Origin: Mycobacterium sp. E787
GTDB taxonomy: Bacteria; Actinomycetota; Actinomycetes; Mycobacteriales; Mycobacteriaceae
Assembly: GCF_001668725.1 (NCBI RefSeq)
Contig: NZ_LZKL01000055.1
Span: 1-64,000, forward strand
Direction of reading: 5' to 3'
Length of the DNA: 64,000 nt
Shown: piece after piece, positions 18,484 through 28,143 of the stretch
How the letters are laid out: the number at the start of each line of letters is the position of its first letter
Numbering within the stretch: the first letter of the stretch is position 1
Notes under the pieces: model-generated
The model's input: the letters and a program-made list of their open reading frames with translations, nothing else
What the model was told of the DNA's origin: nothing
Database searches by the model: none
Program-made: the position numbers and the translations under genes

Positions 18484-18519
18484 CGTGGGAGGGCCAGCTT
18501 CGGCCCGCCGACAACCACG
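18484..18519 (+). promoter_or_regulatory. Candidate L1 autoregulatory RNA site in the rplK-rplA gap
   Basis: In the 72-base gap, CGTGG (18484-18488) pairs with CCACG (18515-18519). An inner stem GGGCC (18491-18495)/GGCCC (18502-18506) is separated from it by a short GA bulge and a longer 3' bulge. This asymmetric two-stem shape resembles the L1-binding site in 23S rRNA and in L1 mRNAs. It lies 27 bases before the rplA start. Confidence 0.5.
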
Positions 18520-18545
18520 ACCCCAACATCGGATTGGATGAATCA

Positions 18546-19253
18546 ATGAGCAAGAACAGCAAGGCATTCCGCGCCGCCGCCGAGAAGGTGGACCGCAGCA
18601 ACCTGTACACCCCGCTGCAGGCGGCCAAGCTCGCCAAGGAGACCTCGTCGACCAAGCAGGACGCGACCGTCGAGGTGGCGATCCGGCTCGGTGTCGACCC
18701 GCGCAAGGCCGACCAGATGGTCCGCGGCACGGTCAACCTGCCGCACGGCACCGGCAAGACGGCCCGGGTGGCGGTGTTCGCCGTGGGCGACAAGGCCGAG
18801 CAGGCGCAGGCCGCCGGCGCCGACATCGTCGGCAGCGACGACCTGATCGAGAAGATTCAGGGCGGGTTCCTGGACTTCGACGCGGCGATCGCCACCCCGG
18901 ACCAGATGGCCAAGGTCGGTCGCATCGCCCGCATCCTGGGCCCGCGCGGCCTGATGCCGAACCCGAAGACGGGCACCGTCACCCCCGACGTCGCCAAGGC
19001 CGTGTCCGACATCAAGGGCGGCAAGATCAACTTCCGGGTGGACAAGCAGGCCAATCTGCACTTCGTCATCGGCAAGGCGTCGTTCGACGAGAAGAGCCTG
19101 GCGGAGAACTACGGCGCCGCGATCGACGAGGTGCTGCGGCTCAAGCCGTCGTCGTCGAAGGGCCGCTACCTGAAGAAGATCACGGTGTCGACGACCACTG
19201 GGCCCGGCATTCCGGTGGACCCGGCCGTCACCCGCAACTTCGCCGAGGCCTAG
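18546..19253 (+). CDS. rplA: 50S ribosomal protein L1
   Basis: 235 residues, the length in M. tuberculosis. Start ATG at 18546 ([20 protein letters not shown]); an in-frame upstream codon at 18534 would add four residues. Conserved L1 segments include [21 protein letters not shown] and [20 protein letters not shown], the latter part of the rRNA-contacting domain. L1 builds the mobile L1 stalk and in many bacteria represses its own operon by binding the mRNA; a hairpin at 18484-18519 fits such a site. The gene ends 10 bases before the convergent sigma factor gene. Confidence 0.98.
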   Translation: MSKNSKAFRAAAEKVDRSNLYTPLQAAKLAKETSSTKQDATVEVAIRLGVDPRKADQMVRGTVNLPHGTGKTARVAVFAVGDKAEQAQAAGADIVGSDDLIEKIQGGFLDFDAAIATPDQMAKVGRIARILGPRGLMPNPKTGTVTPDVAKAVSDIKGGKINFRVDKQANLHFVIGKASFDEKSLAENYGAAIDEVLRLKPSSSKGRYLKKITVSTTTGPGIPVDPAVTRNFAEA

Positions 19254-19263
19254 TCCCGGGCTG

Positions 19264-20481
19264 TCACCCCCCGCACTCGGCGATGCGCCGCCGCAGGAAT
19301 TCGCGGCCGGGCTCGGAGCCGTTGGACTCCAACGCCATGCGGTACCACCCCGCCGCCTCCCCGGGCCGCCCGGCGCGCCGCAACAGGTCGGCGCGCACCG
19401 TCGCGACGAGGTTCGACCGACCCAGCCGGGGGTCGTGCGCGACCATGTCCAGGGCGGCCAGGCCGGCGTCGGGTCCGTCGCGGAAGCCGAGCGCCAGCGC
19501 CCGGTTGGCGCGCACCACCGGCGAGTCGGTGATCTCCACCAGCCGGTCATAGGCCGCGCAGATGGTGGCCCAGTCCGTCTGCTCCCAGGACGGCGCGGTG
19601 GCGTGCAGCGCGGCGATCACCGCCTGCGGCAGATAGGGGCCCGGGGATCCCTGGGCCTGCCGCAGCCGGTCCAGCCCACGGGCGATGCGGCCGCGGTCCC
19701 AGCGGCGACGGTCCTGTTCGTCGAGGGGCACCAGCATCCCCTCGGCGTCCACCCGGGTCGCGCGCCGCGAATCGTGCAACAGCACAAGGGCGGCCAACGC
19801 GTGGGCCTCCCGCTCGTGCGGCATCAGCCCGCACAGCTCCTGCGCCAACCGGACCCCCTCATCGCACAGTTCGTCCCGGATCGCCGACGGCCCCGCCGTC
19901 GACCAATAGCCCTCGGTGAACACCGAGTAGATGCAACTGAGCACGTGCGGTGTGCGTTCGGGCAGCAGCTCGGGTGGTGGCACCCGCAGCGGGATGTTGG
20001 CGTGGCGAACCTTGTTCTTGGCGCGCGTGATTCGCTGCCCGACGGCCGCCTCGCTCTGCAGCAGCGCACGGGCGATCTCGCCGACGGTCAACCCGGACAC
20101 CAGCCGCAGCGTGAGCGCCAGTTGCGACGGGCGGTCGAGCGCCGGGTGCGCGCAGGTGAACATCATCCGCAGCTCGTCGTCGCGAACCGGATGCGGGTCG
20201 GTGCCGTCGGTGCGCGCCAGGATATCGTCCATCACGGCCGCCAATTCCTTTCCGGGGCGCACGGATTCGCGGCGCAGCCGGTCGCGGGCGCGGTTGCGCG
20301 CGACGGTCACCAGCCACCCGCCGGGACTGTCCGGCACACCATCGCGAGACCAGGTGCGCAACGCCTCGGCGCAGGCCTCCTGGACGGCGTCCTCCGCGAT
20401 CGTGAGGTCGCCGGACCACCGCGCGAGCGCGGCGACCGCGGGGCCCCACTCCCGACGGAAGACGCCGTCCAGGTCGGTCAT
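19264..20481 (-). CDS. ECF42-type RNA polymerase sigma factor with long C-terminal extension
   Basis: 405 residues from ATG at 20481. Sigma region 2 (DLTIAEDAVQEACAEALRTW and GWLVTVARNRARDRLRR) occupies about residues 25-75. Sigma region 4 (LALTLRLVSGLTVGEIARALLQSEAAVGQRI) is at about 120-150. A helical extension of about 230 residues follows, with FTEGYW and repeated TPR-like pairs (RANRALALGFRDGPDAGLAALDMV). This architecture and the adjacent DGPF-protein gene define the ECF42 group, which has no classical anti-sigma factor; the extension is thought to control activity. It lies eight bases after the DGPF gene, so the two form an operon. Absent from this place in M. tuberculosis. Confidence 0.9.
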   Translation of the reverse strand: MTDLDGVFRREWGPAVAALARWSGDLTIAEDAVQEACAEALRTWSRDGVPDSPGGWLVTVARNRARDRLRRESVRPGKELAAVMDDILARTDGTDPHPVRDDELRMMFTCAHPALDRPSQLALTLRLVSGLTVGEIARALLQSEAAVGQRITRAKNKVRHANIPLRVPPPELLPERTPHVLSCIYSVFTEGYWSTAGPSAIRDELCDEGVRLAQELCGLMPHEREAHALAALVLLHDSRRATRVDAEGMLVPLDEQDRRRWDRGRIARGLDRLRQAQGSPGPYLPQAVIAALHATAPSWEQTDWATICAAYDRLVEITDSPVVRANRALALGFRDGPDAGLAALDMVAHDPRLGRSNLVATVRADLLRRAGRPGEAAGWYRMALESNGSEPGREFLRRRIAECGG

Positions 20482-20489
20482 TCGCGCAT

Positions 20490-21203
20490 CTAGAGCGCGG
20501 AGACCCCGGCCAGGTGCCGCAACTCCACGGCCGAGGCGGGGATCATCGCGGCCACCTTGACGGCCTCGTCGCGATCCGTGGCGCCGAGCAGATAGAAGCC
20601 GGTGGCCACCTCCGCACCCTCCGCGTAGGGGCCGTCCGTGATGAGGGCCTCGCCGTCGCGCACCCGTACCGTCGTCGCCGTGGACCGGTCGTGCAGGGCG
20701 GCGCCGCCGAGCAAGTGATCGCCCGCCGCGGCCATGAACTCCCCGTGGCGCCCGGCCATCGCCTCCCACTCCGGCGTGCCCGGCGTGTGCGCGGACGCGG
20801 GGGGCTCGAGCAGCAGCGCGAGCCAGTCGTCGCCGGTGAGCTTGCGCGACGGTTCAAACGAGTGGAACATCGGCCAGACCTCCACGGCCCCGTACTGCGC
20901 CACCGGGACGCCACGCGCCAGCGCCAGCGCCTCGTCGAGGTTCTCGGCCTCGAACACGTAGTAACCGCACGCCACCTCGGCGGCCTCGGCGAACGGGCCG
21001 TCGGTGGTCACCGGCGCGTCCGGGCCCCCGCTGATGCGCACCGCGGAACCGGGCTGAGCCGTCGGGAGCAGGGCGTCGCCGGCGCGGATCGCCGACTCCG
21101 CCTTCGCGTGGAACTCCTCGAAGGCCGTCATGACCTCAGCCCGCTCGTCGGGCGTGAGGTCGCGGTCGCTTTCCCTGCTGATCAATAGGGCGAAGTACTG
21201 CAT
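20490..21203 (-). CDS. Double YCII-related (DGPF) domain protein
   Basis: 237 residues made of two YCII/DGPF domains. The first starts MQYFALLISRESDRDLTPDE and has DGPF at residues 68-71. The second starts about residue 126 (DWLALLLEPPASA) and has DGPY at 190-193. Each is followed by an AE.AEVA.G.Y motif, so this is an internal duplication. DGPF proteins are usually single-domain partners of ECF42 sigma factors; their activity is unknown, though the fold is a dimeric alpha-beta barrel. The next gene, transcribed after it, is the sigma factor. An extracytoplasmic stress role is inference only. Confidence 0.88.
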   Translation of the reverse strand: MQYFALLISRESDRDLTPDERAEVMTAFEEFHAKAESAIRAGDALLPTAQPGSAVRISGGPDAPVTTDGPFAEAAEVACGYYVFEAENLDEALALARGVPVAQYGAVEVWPMFHSFEPSRKLTGDDWLALLLEPPASAHTPGTPEWEAMAGRHGEFMAAAGDHLLGGAALHDRSTATTVRVRDGEALITDGPYAEGAEVATGFYLLGATDRDEAVKVAAMIPASAVELRHLAGVSAL

Positions 21204-21285
21204 TTGTCGTCACCTCCGGTAGTGAGCGAAACCTGCTGTTCCACTCTCTACCGATTCGACGAACGGCGCAGCCCCGATCCGACAG

Positions 21286-22182
21286 TCAGGCCGCGCCCGG
21301 CTTGAGGTAGGTCACCAGGCGCACGTCAAGCATCTCGTCGGTGAAGTAGTGCTCGCAGCCGCGCAGGTACTTCATGTACCGCTCGTAGACCTCTTCGGAG
21401 GTGACCTCGATGGCTTTCTCCTTATTGGCTTCCAGCGCGTCGCCCCAGATGTGCAGCGTCTTGATGTAGTGCGGCCGCAGCGAAAGTGATTCGGGGACAA
21501 CAAAACCCGCTTTTTCACCATGCTCGATCATCATCTCGGCGGACGGCAGGCGCCCGCCGGGGAAGATCTCGGTGATGATGAACTTGATGAAGCGCGCCGT
21601 CTCGAAGCTCAGCTTCTTTCCGCGGGCGGCCATGTCGAAGGGGTGGTAGCCGACGCTGCTCTGAATGGTCATCCGGCCGTCGTCGGGCATGATGTCGAAG
21701 CACCGCTTGAAGAAGTCGTCGTAGTTCTCGTGCCCGAAGTGCTCGAAGGCCTCGATCGACACGATCCGGTCGACCGGCTCGTTGAAGTCCTCCCAGCCGT
21801 GCAGGCGGATCTCGTGTGAGCGGCCGGTGTCGAGCGCCCCCAGCACCTGCTCGCAGCGGGCCCGCTGATTTTTGGACAGCGTCAGGCCGATGACGTTGAC
21901 GTCGAACCGCTCCACGGCGCGTTTCATCGTGGTGCCCCACCCGCAGCCGATGTCCAGCAGCGTCATGCCCGGCTTGAGGTCGAGCTTGTCCAGGTTCAGG
22001 TCGATCTTGGCGTACTGGGCCTCTTCCAGCGAGATGTCCCACGGCTCGAAATACGCGCAGCTGTAGGTGCGGGTCGGATCCTGGAACAGCGCGAAGAAAT
22101 CGTCGGAGACGTCATAGTGCGCCTGGATGTCTTCGAATTGGCGCGTCCGCGTCTTCGTCGGGCCAGTCGGTTGATCAGCCAT
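21286..22182 (-). CDS. mmaA4: Hydroxymycolate synthase MmaA4 (SAM-dependent mycolic acid methyltransferase)
   Basis: 298 residues. MmaA4 methylates the distal meromycolate double bond and adds water, giving the hydroxymycolate precursor of keto- and methoxymycolates. The SAM site LLDIGCGWG is at residues 75-83. The family stretches [13 protein letters not shown] and [17 protein letters not shown] lie N-terminal and GLTLSKNQ after motif II; the C-terminal segment [11 protein letters not shown] with [20 protein letters not shown] identifies MmaA4 rather than its paralogues. It is the last gene of the mmaA1-A2-A3-A4 tandem array and the most divergent in its final 20 residues. Confidence 0.94.
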   Translation of the reverse strand: MADQPTGPTKTRTRQFEDIQAHYDVSDDFFALFQDPTRTYSCAYFEPWDISLEEAQYAKIDLNLDKLDLKPGMTLLDIGCGWGTTMKRAVERFDVNVIGLTLSKNQRARCEQVLGALDTGRSHEIRLHGWEDFNEPVDRIVSIEAFEHFGHENYDDFFKRCFDIMPDDGRMTIQSSVGYHPFDMAARGKKLSFETARFIKFIITEIFPGGRLPSAEMMIEHGEKAGFVVPESLSLRPHYIKTLHIWGDALEANKEKAIEVTSEEVYERYMKYLRGCEHYFTDEMLDVRLVTYLKPGAA

Positions 22183-22268
22183 TTTCCGTCTTGTTCTCCT
22201 GGAAGTTCACTGCGGCGATAACGCGGGCACACGTCGTCGCGATAACTGACGTACCACCGTACCGAAGT

Positions 22269-23150
22269 TCACTTCTCCAACGTGAACTGGTTGCAGTCGA
22301 TGTAGCCCATGCGGAACGCCTTGGCGCAGCCGGTCAGGAACTTCATGTACCGCTCGTAGACCTCTTCGGACTGGATCGCGACGGCCTCGTCCCGGTGGGC
22401 CTCGAGCGCCTCGGCCCAGAAGTCCAGGGTCTTGCCGAAGTCCTGCCGCAGCGACTGTATGCGGGTGACCTTGAAGCCGACCTTCTCCGAGTGTTCCTCG
22501 ACGGTCTCGATCATCGGCAGCCGCCCACCCGGGAAGATCTCGGTCACGATGAACCGGATGAACTTGGCCATCTCCATCGTCAGGGGGATGCCGCGCTCCA
22601 TGACCTGCTTCACGTGCAGCCCGGTGATCGCGTGCAGCGCCATCACCCCGTCCGCGGGCATCGCCTCGTAGGCGAACTTGAAGAAGTCGTCGTAGCGGTG
22701 GAAGCCGAAGTGCTCCAACGCCTCGATGACGACGATGCGGTCCACCGGATCGCTGAACTCGGCCCAGTCGCGCAGCAACACCCGGCGCGAGCGCGGGCTG
22801 TCGACCCCGTCGAGCACCTGCTGGCAATAGGCGTGCTGGTTGCGCGACAGGGTCAGCCCGACGACGTTGACGTCGTAACGCTCGATGGCCCGCTTCATCA
22901 CCGAGCCCCAGCCGCAGCCGACGTCGAGCAGCGTCATCCCGGGCTGCAGTCCGAGCTTGTCCAATGTGAGGTCGATCTTGGCGACCTGGGCCTCCTGCAG
23001 GGTCATCCCCTCGCGCGGGAAGTAGGCGCAGCTGTAGGTGCGGGTCGGATCCACGAACAGCGCGAAGAACTCGTTCGACAGGTCATAGTGCGCCCGCACG
23101 TTGTCGGAATCAGACCGCATCCGCGTGGCCCCCACTCGATTTTCAGCCAT
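22269..23150 (-). CDS. mmaA3: Methoxymycolate synthase MmaA3 (mycolic acid O-methyltransferase)
   Basis: 293 residues, as in M. tuberculosis. MmaA3 methylates the hydroxyl made by MmaA4 to give methoxymycolates. The SAM site [10 protein letters not shown] is at residues 74-83, and GLTLSRNQHAYCQQVLDGV and ITGLHVKQVMERGIPLTMEM are MmaA3-type stretches. Residue 98, where a G98D change inactivates MmaA3 in some BCG strains, is Gly here, so the enzyme is probably active. I chose ATG at 23150 (MAENRVGATRM); an upstream in-frame Met at 23180 would add ten residues. The 144-base gap to mmaA2 could hold an additional promoter. Confidence 0.93.
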   Translation of the reverse strand: MAENRVGATRMRSDSDNVRAHYDLSNEFFALFVDPTRTYSCAYFPREGMTLQEAQVAKIDLTLDKLGLQPGMTLLDVGCGWGSVMKRAIERYDVNVVGLTLSRNQHAYCQQVLDGVDSPRSRRVLLRDWAEFSDPVDRIVVIEALEHFGFHRYDDFFKFAYEAMPADGVMALHAITGLHVKQVMERGIPLTMEMAKFIRFIVTEIFPGGRLPMIETVEEHSEKVGFKVTRIQSLRQDFGKTLDFWAEALEAHRDEAVAIQSEEVYERYMKFLTGCAKAFRMGYIDCNQFTLEK

Positions 23151-23294
23151 GTGTCCTCCCGACTGGACAGGCACCTGCACCAGGTGGCCATCCCCGGCAC
23201 CCTACACGGGGCGGGACGCATCCTATGCATTTAAGGTCGCATGCCCCTGGGTTTTTCGGTCGAGTCCCCCACCTCAGTGTGACGGGTGCTACCG

Positions 23295-24167
23295 CTATTT
23301 CTCCAGGGTGAACTGATTGACGTCGATGTAGCCGGTCCGGAACGCGTCGGCACAGCCGGTCAGGTACTTCATGTACCGCTCGTAGACCTCTTCGGATTGG
23401 ATCGCGACGGCCTGGTCCCGGTGCGCCTGCAGGGCCTGCGCCCACAGGTCGAGCGTCCTGGCGTAGTGCGGCTGCAGCGACTGCCTGCGGGTCAGCGTGA
23501 AACCCGCCTTCGCCGAGTGGTCCTGCACCATCTCGATCGACGGCAGCCGGCCCCCCGGGAAGATCTCGGTGACGATGAACTTGATGAACCGGGCCATCTC
23601 GAACGTCAGCGGTATGCCGCGCTCGATACATTGCGGCCCCGTCAGCCCGGTGATGGTGTGCAGCAGCATCACTCCTGGATCGGGCCGGCCGGGCAGGATG
23701 CGCCGCGCCATCGCGAAGAAGTCGTCGTAGCGATCGTGGCCGAAGTGCTCGAACGCGCCGATCGACACGATGCGGTCGACCGGCTCGTCGAACTGTTCCC
23801 AGCCGGCCAGCAACACCCGCTTGGTGCGGGGGCCGCCCATCGCGTCGAAGGACTTCTGCACGTGGGCGGCCTGGTTCTTCGACAGCGTCAGGCCGACGAC
23901 GTTGACGTCGTAGCGTTCGACCGCCCGGCGCATCGTGGCACCCCAGCCGCAGCCGACGTCGAGCAGCGTCATGCCGGCCCGCAGCCCAAGCTTGCCCAGC
24001 GCCAGGTCGATCTTGGCGAGCTGCGCCTCCTCCAAGGTCATGTCGTCGCGCTCGAAGTACGCGCAGCTGTAGGTCTGGGTGGGGTCCAAAAACAGGCGGA
24101 AAAAGTCGTCGGACAGGTCGTAGTGCGCCTGCACGTCGTCGAAGTGCGGCGTCAGATCCTTGGCCAT
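23295..24167 (-). CDS. mmaA2: Mycolic acid cyclopropane synthase MmaA2
   Basis: 290 residues. It begins MAKDLTPHFDDVQAHYDLSD, has the SAM site DVGCGWGAT around residues 70-78, and contains [17 protein letters not shown] and VDRIVSIGAFEHFGHDRYDD. These mark the cyclopropanating MmaA2, which acts on alpha-meromycolates and contributes to oxygenated ones. The stretch ERGIPLTFEM...[17 protein letters not shown] is nearly the same as in MmaA3 and MmaA4 in this window, whereas the flanks are MmaA2-type, suggesting gene conversion between paralogues. Confidence 0.92.
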   Translation of the reverse strand: MAKDLTPHFDDVQAHYDLSDDFFRLFLDPTQTYSCAYFERDDMTLEEAQLAKIDLALGKLGLRAGMTLLDVGCGWGATMRRAVERYDVNVVGLTLSKNQAAHVQKSFDAMGGPRTKRVLLAGWEQFDEPVDRIVSIGAFEHFGHDRYDDFFAMARRILPGRPDPGVMLLHTITGLTGPQCIERGIPLTFEMARFIKFIVTEIFPGGRLPSIEMVQDHSAKAGFTLTRRQSLQPHYARTLDLWAQALQAHRDQAVAIQSEEVYERYMKYLTGCADAFRTGYIDVNQFTLEK

Positions 24168-24192
24168 GGCCAGGTAGCCTCCCTCGGCCGTG

Positions 24193-25143
<951 letters not shown>

Positions 25144-26049
25144 TCAGCCGGCCTCGGCGAAGTTGCCGGTCAGCACGTTGATCAACCGATCCCACAGTTG
25201 CTGGGGCAGGTCGTGGCCCATGCCGTCGAATAAGAATAGTCGAGCGCCGTCGATGGCGCGTGCGACTGCGCGTCCGCCCGAGGGACGCATCAGTTTATCG
25301 GCCCGGCCGTGCAGGACCACGGTCGGTGCGACCGTCCGCCTGTTGTAGCCGAGCAGGCTGCCGCTCGCCATGATCGCGCTGAAGTGCCGGGCGACGCCCC
25401 ACGGGTAGTAGCAGCGTTCGTAGCCCTCGATGGCCTCGGCGCGGACCTGCTGCTCGGGCGCCCGGTAGCGCGGGCTGCCGGTGATCTCGGTGACGCGCAC
25501 GACGTTGTCGACGATCACGTCGCGCGGCGATCCGGGCGGCGGGCCTTTGAGGACCGCCAGCAGGGCGCGCGGCGCCGGCGGCGGCAGGAACGGGCGGTTG
25601 TTGCTGGAGAAGATGACCGCCAGGCTCCTGGTCCGCTCGGCGAAACGCCCCGCGAAGACCTGCGCGATCATGCCGCCCATCGACGCCCCGACGATGTGCG
25701 CGCGTTCGATGCCCAGGTGATCGAGCACCGCGGCGGCGTCGTCGGCCAGGTCCTCCAGCGCGTAAGCCGCCTCGCCGCGCAGCCCGAACCAGAACCGCAG
25801 CAGCCGCGGGACCATGGGCTGGCCGGCGCCCGCCTTGGGGGTCTTGCTGGACAGGCCGACGTCGCGGTTGTCGTAGCGGATGACCCGCAGGCCCTGGGCG
25901 ACGAGCTTCTCGCAGAACCCCGTCCGCCACAGCAGCAGCTGGGCGCCCAAACCCATGATCAGCAGGACGGGCGGGTGGTCGACGTCGCCCATGTCCTCGT
26001 AATACAGCTTCAGGTCGCCCGAGATGGCATGCCCGTTACGGATTTCCAT
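25144..26049 (-). CDS. lipG: Alpha/beta hydrolase (lipase/esterase) LipG
   Basis: 301 residues, equal to M. tuberculosis LipG. The alpha/beta-hydrolase fold is shown by PPVLLIMGLGAQLLLWRTGF (oxyanion HG-like region), the nucleophile elbow GASMGG (Ser near residue 115), a late Asp in VVLHGRADKLMRPSGGR and His in FLFDGMGHDLP. LipG has been reported to act on phospholipids and thioesters. It sits 10 bases downstream of the ABC1 kinase gene and 90 bases upstream of mmaA1, so it may be cotranscribed with both, suggesting a link to mycolate or membrane lipid turnover. Confidence 0.92.
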   Translation of the reverse strand: MEIRNGHAISGDLKLYYEDMGDVDHPPVLLIMGLGAQLLLWRTGFCEKLVAQGLRVIRYDNRDVGLSSKTPKAGAGQPMVPRLLRFWFGLRGEAAYALEDLADDAAAVLDHLGIERAHIVGASMGGMIAQVFAGRFAERTRSLAVIFSSNNRPFLPPPAPRALLAVLKGPPPGSPRDVIVDNVVRVTEITGSPRYRAPEQQVRAEAIEGYERCYYPWGVARHFSAIMASGSLLGYNRRTVAPTVVLHGRADKLMRPSGGRAVARAIDGARLFLFDGMGHDLPQQLWDRLINVLTGNFAEAG

Positions 26050-26059
26050 CGGGGCGCCC

Positions 26060-27406
26060 CTAGACCTCCACGTCGCTTTGGTGCTCGCGGCTGACCTCGA
26101 CCATGAAATTGGCGAAGTAACCCGTCAGCTGCGGGTCCGACATCATCTGCCACTTCGGTGCCAGCAGCTTCATGTACCGCTCGACGTAGAGGAACTGCTT
26201 GCCGATCAACACCAGCTCCCGGGGCAGCTTGACGTCGTAGGCGTCGGCGAGCGCCGACAGCTGCCGCCCGATGTCGGCGTAGGACATGTCGCCCAGCGTC
26301 TGCATGGTCAGCGGGGTGGCGAACTTTTCCAGGTCCTTGGCGGCCTCGGCCTCTGGCCTCATGGTGCCGACGGCGCCCATCAGCACGACGATCTTGCCGG
26401 CCGAGGCGTGGTCCTTCTTCACCAGCAGCGCATACACCAGCTCGCGCAGCAGCCAGCGGGTGCGGGGGTCGATGCGGCCCATGATGCCGAAGTCGAAGAA
26501 CACGATGCGGCCCTCGTCGTCGACGTACAGGTTCCCGGCGTGCAGGTCGCCGTGGAAGAGCCCGTGTCGCAGCCCGCCCTCGAAAAGCGAGAACAGCAGC
26601 GCCTTGACCAGCTCGGTGCCGTCGAAGCCGGCCTGGCGGATGGCCTTGACGTCGTCGATGCGGATGCCGTGCACCCGCTCCATCGTCAGCACCCGGTCGC
26701 TGGTGAAGTCCCAGAACACCTGCGGCACCCGGATGTTCTTGCCCAGCGGCGAGGCGTGCAGGTGGGAGACCCAGGCCTCCATCGACTGGGCCTCGAGGCG
26801 GAAATTCAGCTCCTCGGCCAGGTTGTCGGAGAAGTCGGCGACCACGTCCTGCGCCGACAGGCGGCGTCCCAGCTTGGCCAGCTCGACGGCCTGGGCGAAC
26901 CGCTTGAGGATCTGCAGGTCGGCGGCGACCCGGCGCCGGATACCCGGGCGCTGGATCTTGACGACGACCTCCTCGCCGCTGTGCAGGGTCGCGTAGTGCA
27001 CCTGCGCGATGGACGCCGACGCGAACGGAGTTTCGTCCCACTTGGCGAACAGGTCGGCGGGGTCGCCGCCGAGCTCCTCGACGAAGAGCTTGTGCACCTC
27101 TTTCGGGTCGGCGGGCGGCACCCGGTCGAGCAGCCCGCGAAATTCGCGGGACAGCGACTCGCCGAACGCGCCGGGACTCGAGGCGATGATCTGTCCGAAT
27201 TTCACGTACGTCGGCCCGAGGTCGGCGAACGTGTCCGGGAGCTGCTTGATCACCTTCTGCTGCCACGGCCCCCTGCCGGGCAGCTTGGTGACGACGCGGG
27301 CGGCGGCGCGGGTGACCTGCCAACCGGTGGCTGCTACCCGGGCCGCTTCGACCGGCAGCGGCACCCGGTCGAGCTTGGCCACCTCGCGGTGTTTGGTAGT
27401 AGTCAT
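26060..27406 (-). CDS. ABC1/UbiB family atypical protein kinase, Rv0647c-like
   Basis: 448 residues from ATG at 27406; an in-frame Met at 27436 would add ten. The UbiB family hallmarks are visible: the KxGQ motif in LGPTYVKFGQIIASSPG, the Ala-rich nucleotide-binding loop replaced by ASASIAQVHYA, the catalytic FHGDLHAGNLYVDDEG and the DFG in VFFDFGIMGRID. Family members support quinone biosynthesis or lipid homeostasis and behave as ATPases more than kinases. Mycobacteria use menaquinone, so a quinone role is not certain. It precedes lipG by 10 bases; position matches Rv0647c. Confidence 0.9.
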   Translation of the reverse strand: MTTTKHREVAKLDRVPLPVEAARVAATGWQVTRAAARVVTKLPGRGPWQQKVIKQLPDTFADLGPTYVKFGQIIASSPGAFGESLSREFRGLLDRVPPADPKEVHKLFVEELGGDPADLFAKWDETPFASASIAQVHYATLHSGEEVVVKIQRPGIRRRVAADLQILKRFAQAVELAKLGRRLSAQDVVADFSDNLAEELNFRLEAQSMEAWVSHLHASPLGKNIRVPQVFWDFTSDRVLTMERVHGIRIDDVKAIRQAGFDGTELVKALLFSLFEGGLRHGLFHGDLHAGNLYVDDEGRIVFFDFGIMGRIDPRTRWLLRELVYALLVKKDHASAGKIVVLMGAVGTMRPEAEAAKDLEKFATPLTMQTLGDMSYADIGRQLSALADAYDVKLPRELVLIGKQFLYVERYMKLLAPKWQMMSDPQLTGYFANFMVEVSREHQSDVEV

Positions 27407-27494
27407 TCCAGCAGTCTGCCAAATCGTGGCTGTCAAGTCCCAATTGCTGTGAGCGCGCTCACCGGGCCCCGGCGAGGGCGAAGTGCGCGGTCCG

Positions 27495-28085
27495 CTACTT
27501 CTTCCAGGGCCGGACCCATCCTTCGATCTCCCAGTTCTCCAGACCGGCGATCAACTCGTACATGGTGGCGCCGTCGATGGTCTCCCGGACGATGTCGGCG
27601 TGCCCGGCGTGGCGCGCCAGCTCGTTGATCACGTGCAGGATCACCCAGCGCACCGACCAGGCCTTCTGATTCTTGGGGAACCAGGGGATGTCCTGGGGAA
27701 CGGGCACCGCGGCGTCGAGGTCGGCGGTGTCGACCAGCCGCAGCGATTCGGCGTTCTGGGCCTCGAAGGCGGCCAGCAGCCCGGCCAGCGTCTCGTCGGG
27801 CCGCATCACGTGCTGGTCGCCGAATTCCTTGGTGATCTCGTCGAACGGCCGCGGGTCCTTCGGCGGCGCCTCCGGTGCGGCGGCGACCCGCGCCATCCAG
27901 TTGCGCTGCATGGCGGTGACGTGCTTGATCAACCCGCCGACCGAGAGCGCGCTGGCCGACGGCGTCGAGCGGGCCTGTTCGTCGGTGAGGCCGTAAGAGA
28001 CGGCGAAATAAGCGCTTTGGTGGAACGCCAGGAATTCGCGCAGGGCGTTGCGTTCGTCGGTGACGGGCGGGGCGAGGGCGGGCAT
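27495..28085 (-). CDS. DinB/DUF664 family protein, putative mycothiol-dependent enzyme
   Basis: 196 residues. A four-helix DinB-like bundle is indicated by GGLIKHVTAMQRNWM (first metal-type His near residue 55) and by WVILHVINELARHAGHADIV, with the H..xE.xRHxGH pattern that supplies the other ligands. The DUF664 branch is common in Actinobacteria and includes mycothiol- or bacillithiol-type transferases; the substrate is unknown. It stands alone on the minus strand between the ABC1 kinase gene and the divergent mannosidase gene. I do not recall a counterpart between Rv0647c and Rv0648. Confidence 0.85.
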   Translation of the reverse strand: MPALAPPVTDERNALREFLAFHQSAYFAVSYGLTDEQARSTPSASALSVGGLIKHVTAMQRNWMARVAAAPEAPPKDPRPFDEITKEFGDQHVMRPDETLAGLLAAFEAQNAESLRLVDTADLDAAVPVPQDIPWFPKNQKAWSVRWVILHVINELARHAGHADIVRETIDGATMYELIAGLENWEIEGWVRPWKK

Positions 28086-28143
28086 GACCAGATCCTAGGT
28101 CCAGATGCCGACACCGCCGCCCCTCGCGTCGTAAGGTGCGGGG

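Noticed and set aside
20482..20769. N-terminal extension of the sigma factor
   Set aside because: The open frame continues upstream but is Arg/Gly-rich and lies over the DGPF gene; the conserved sigma region starts at 20481.
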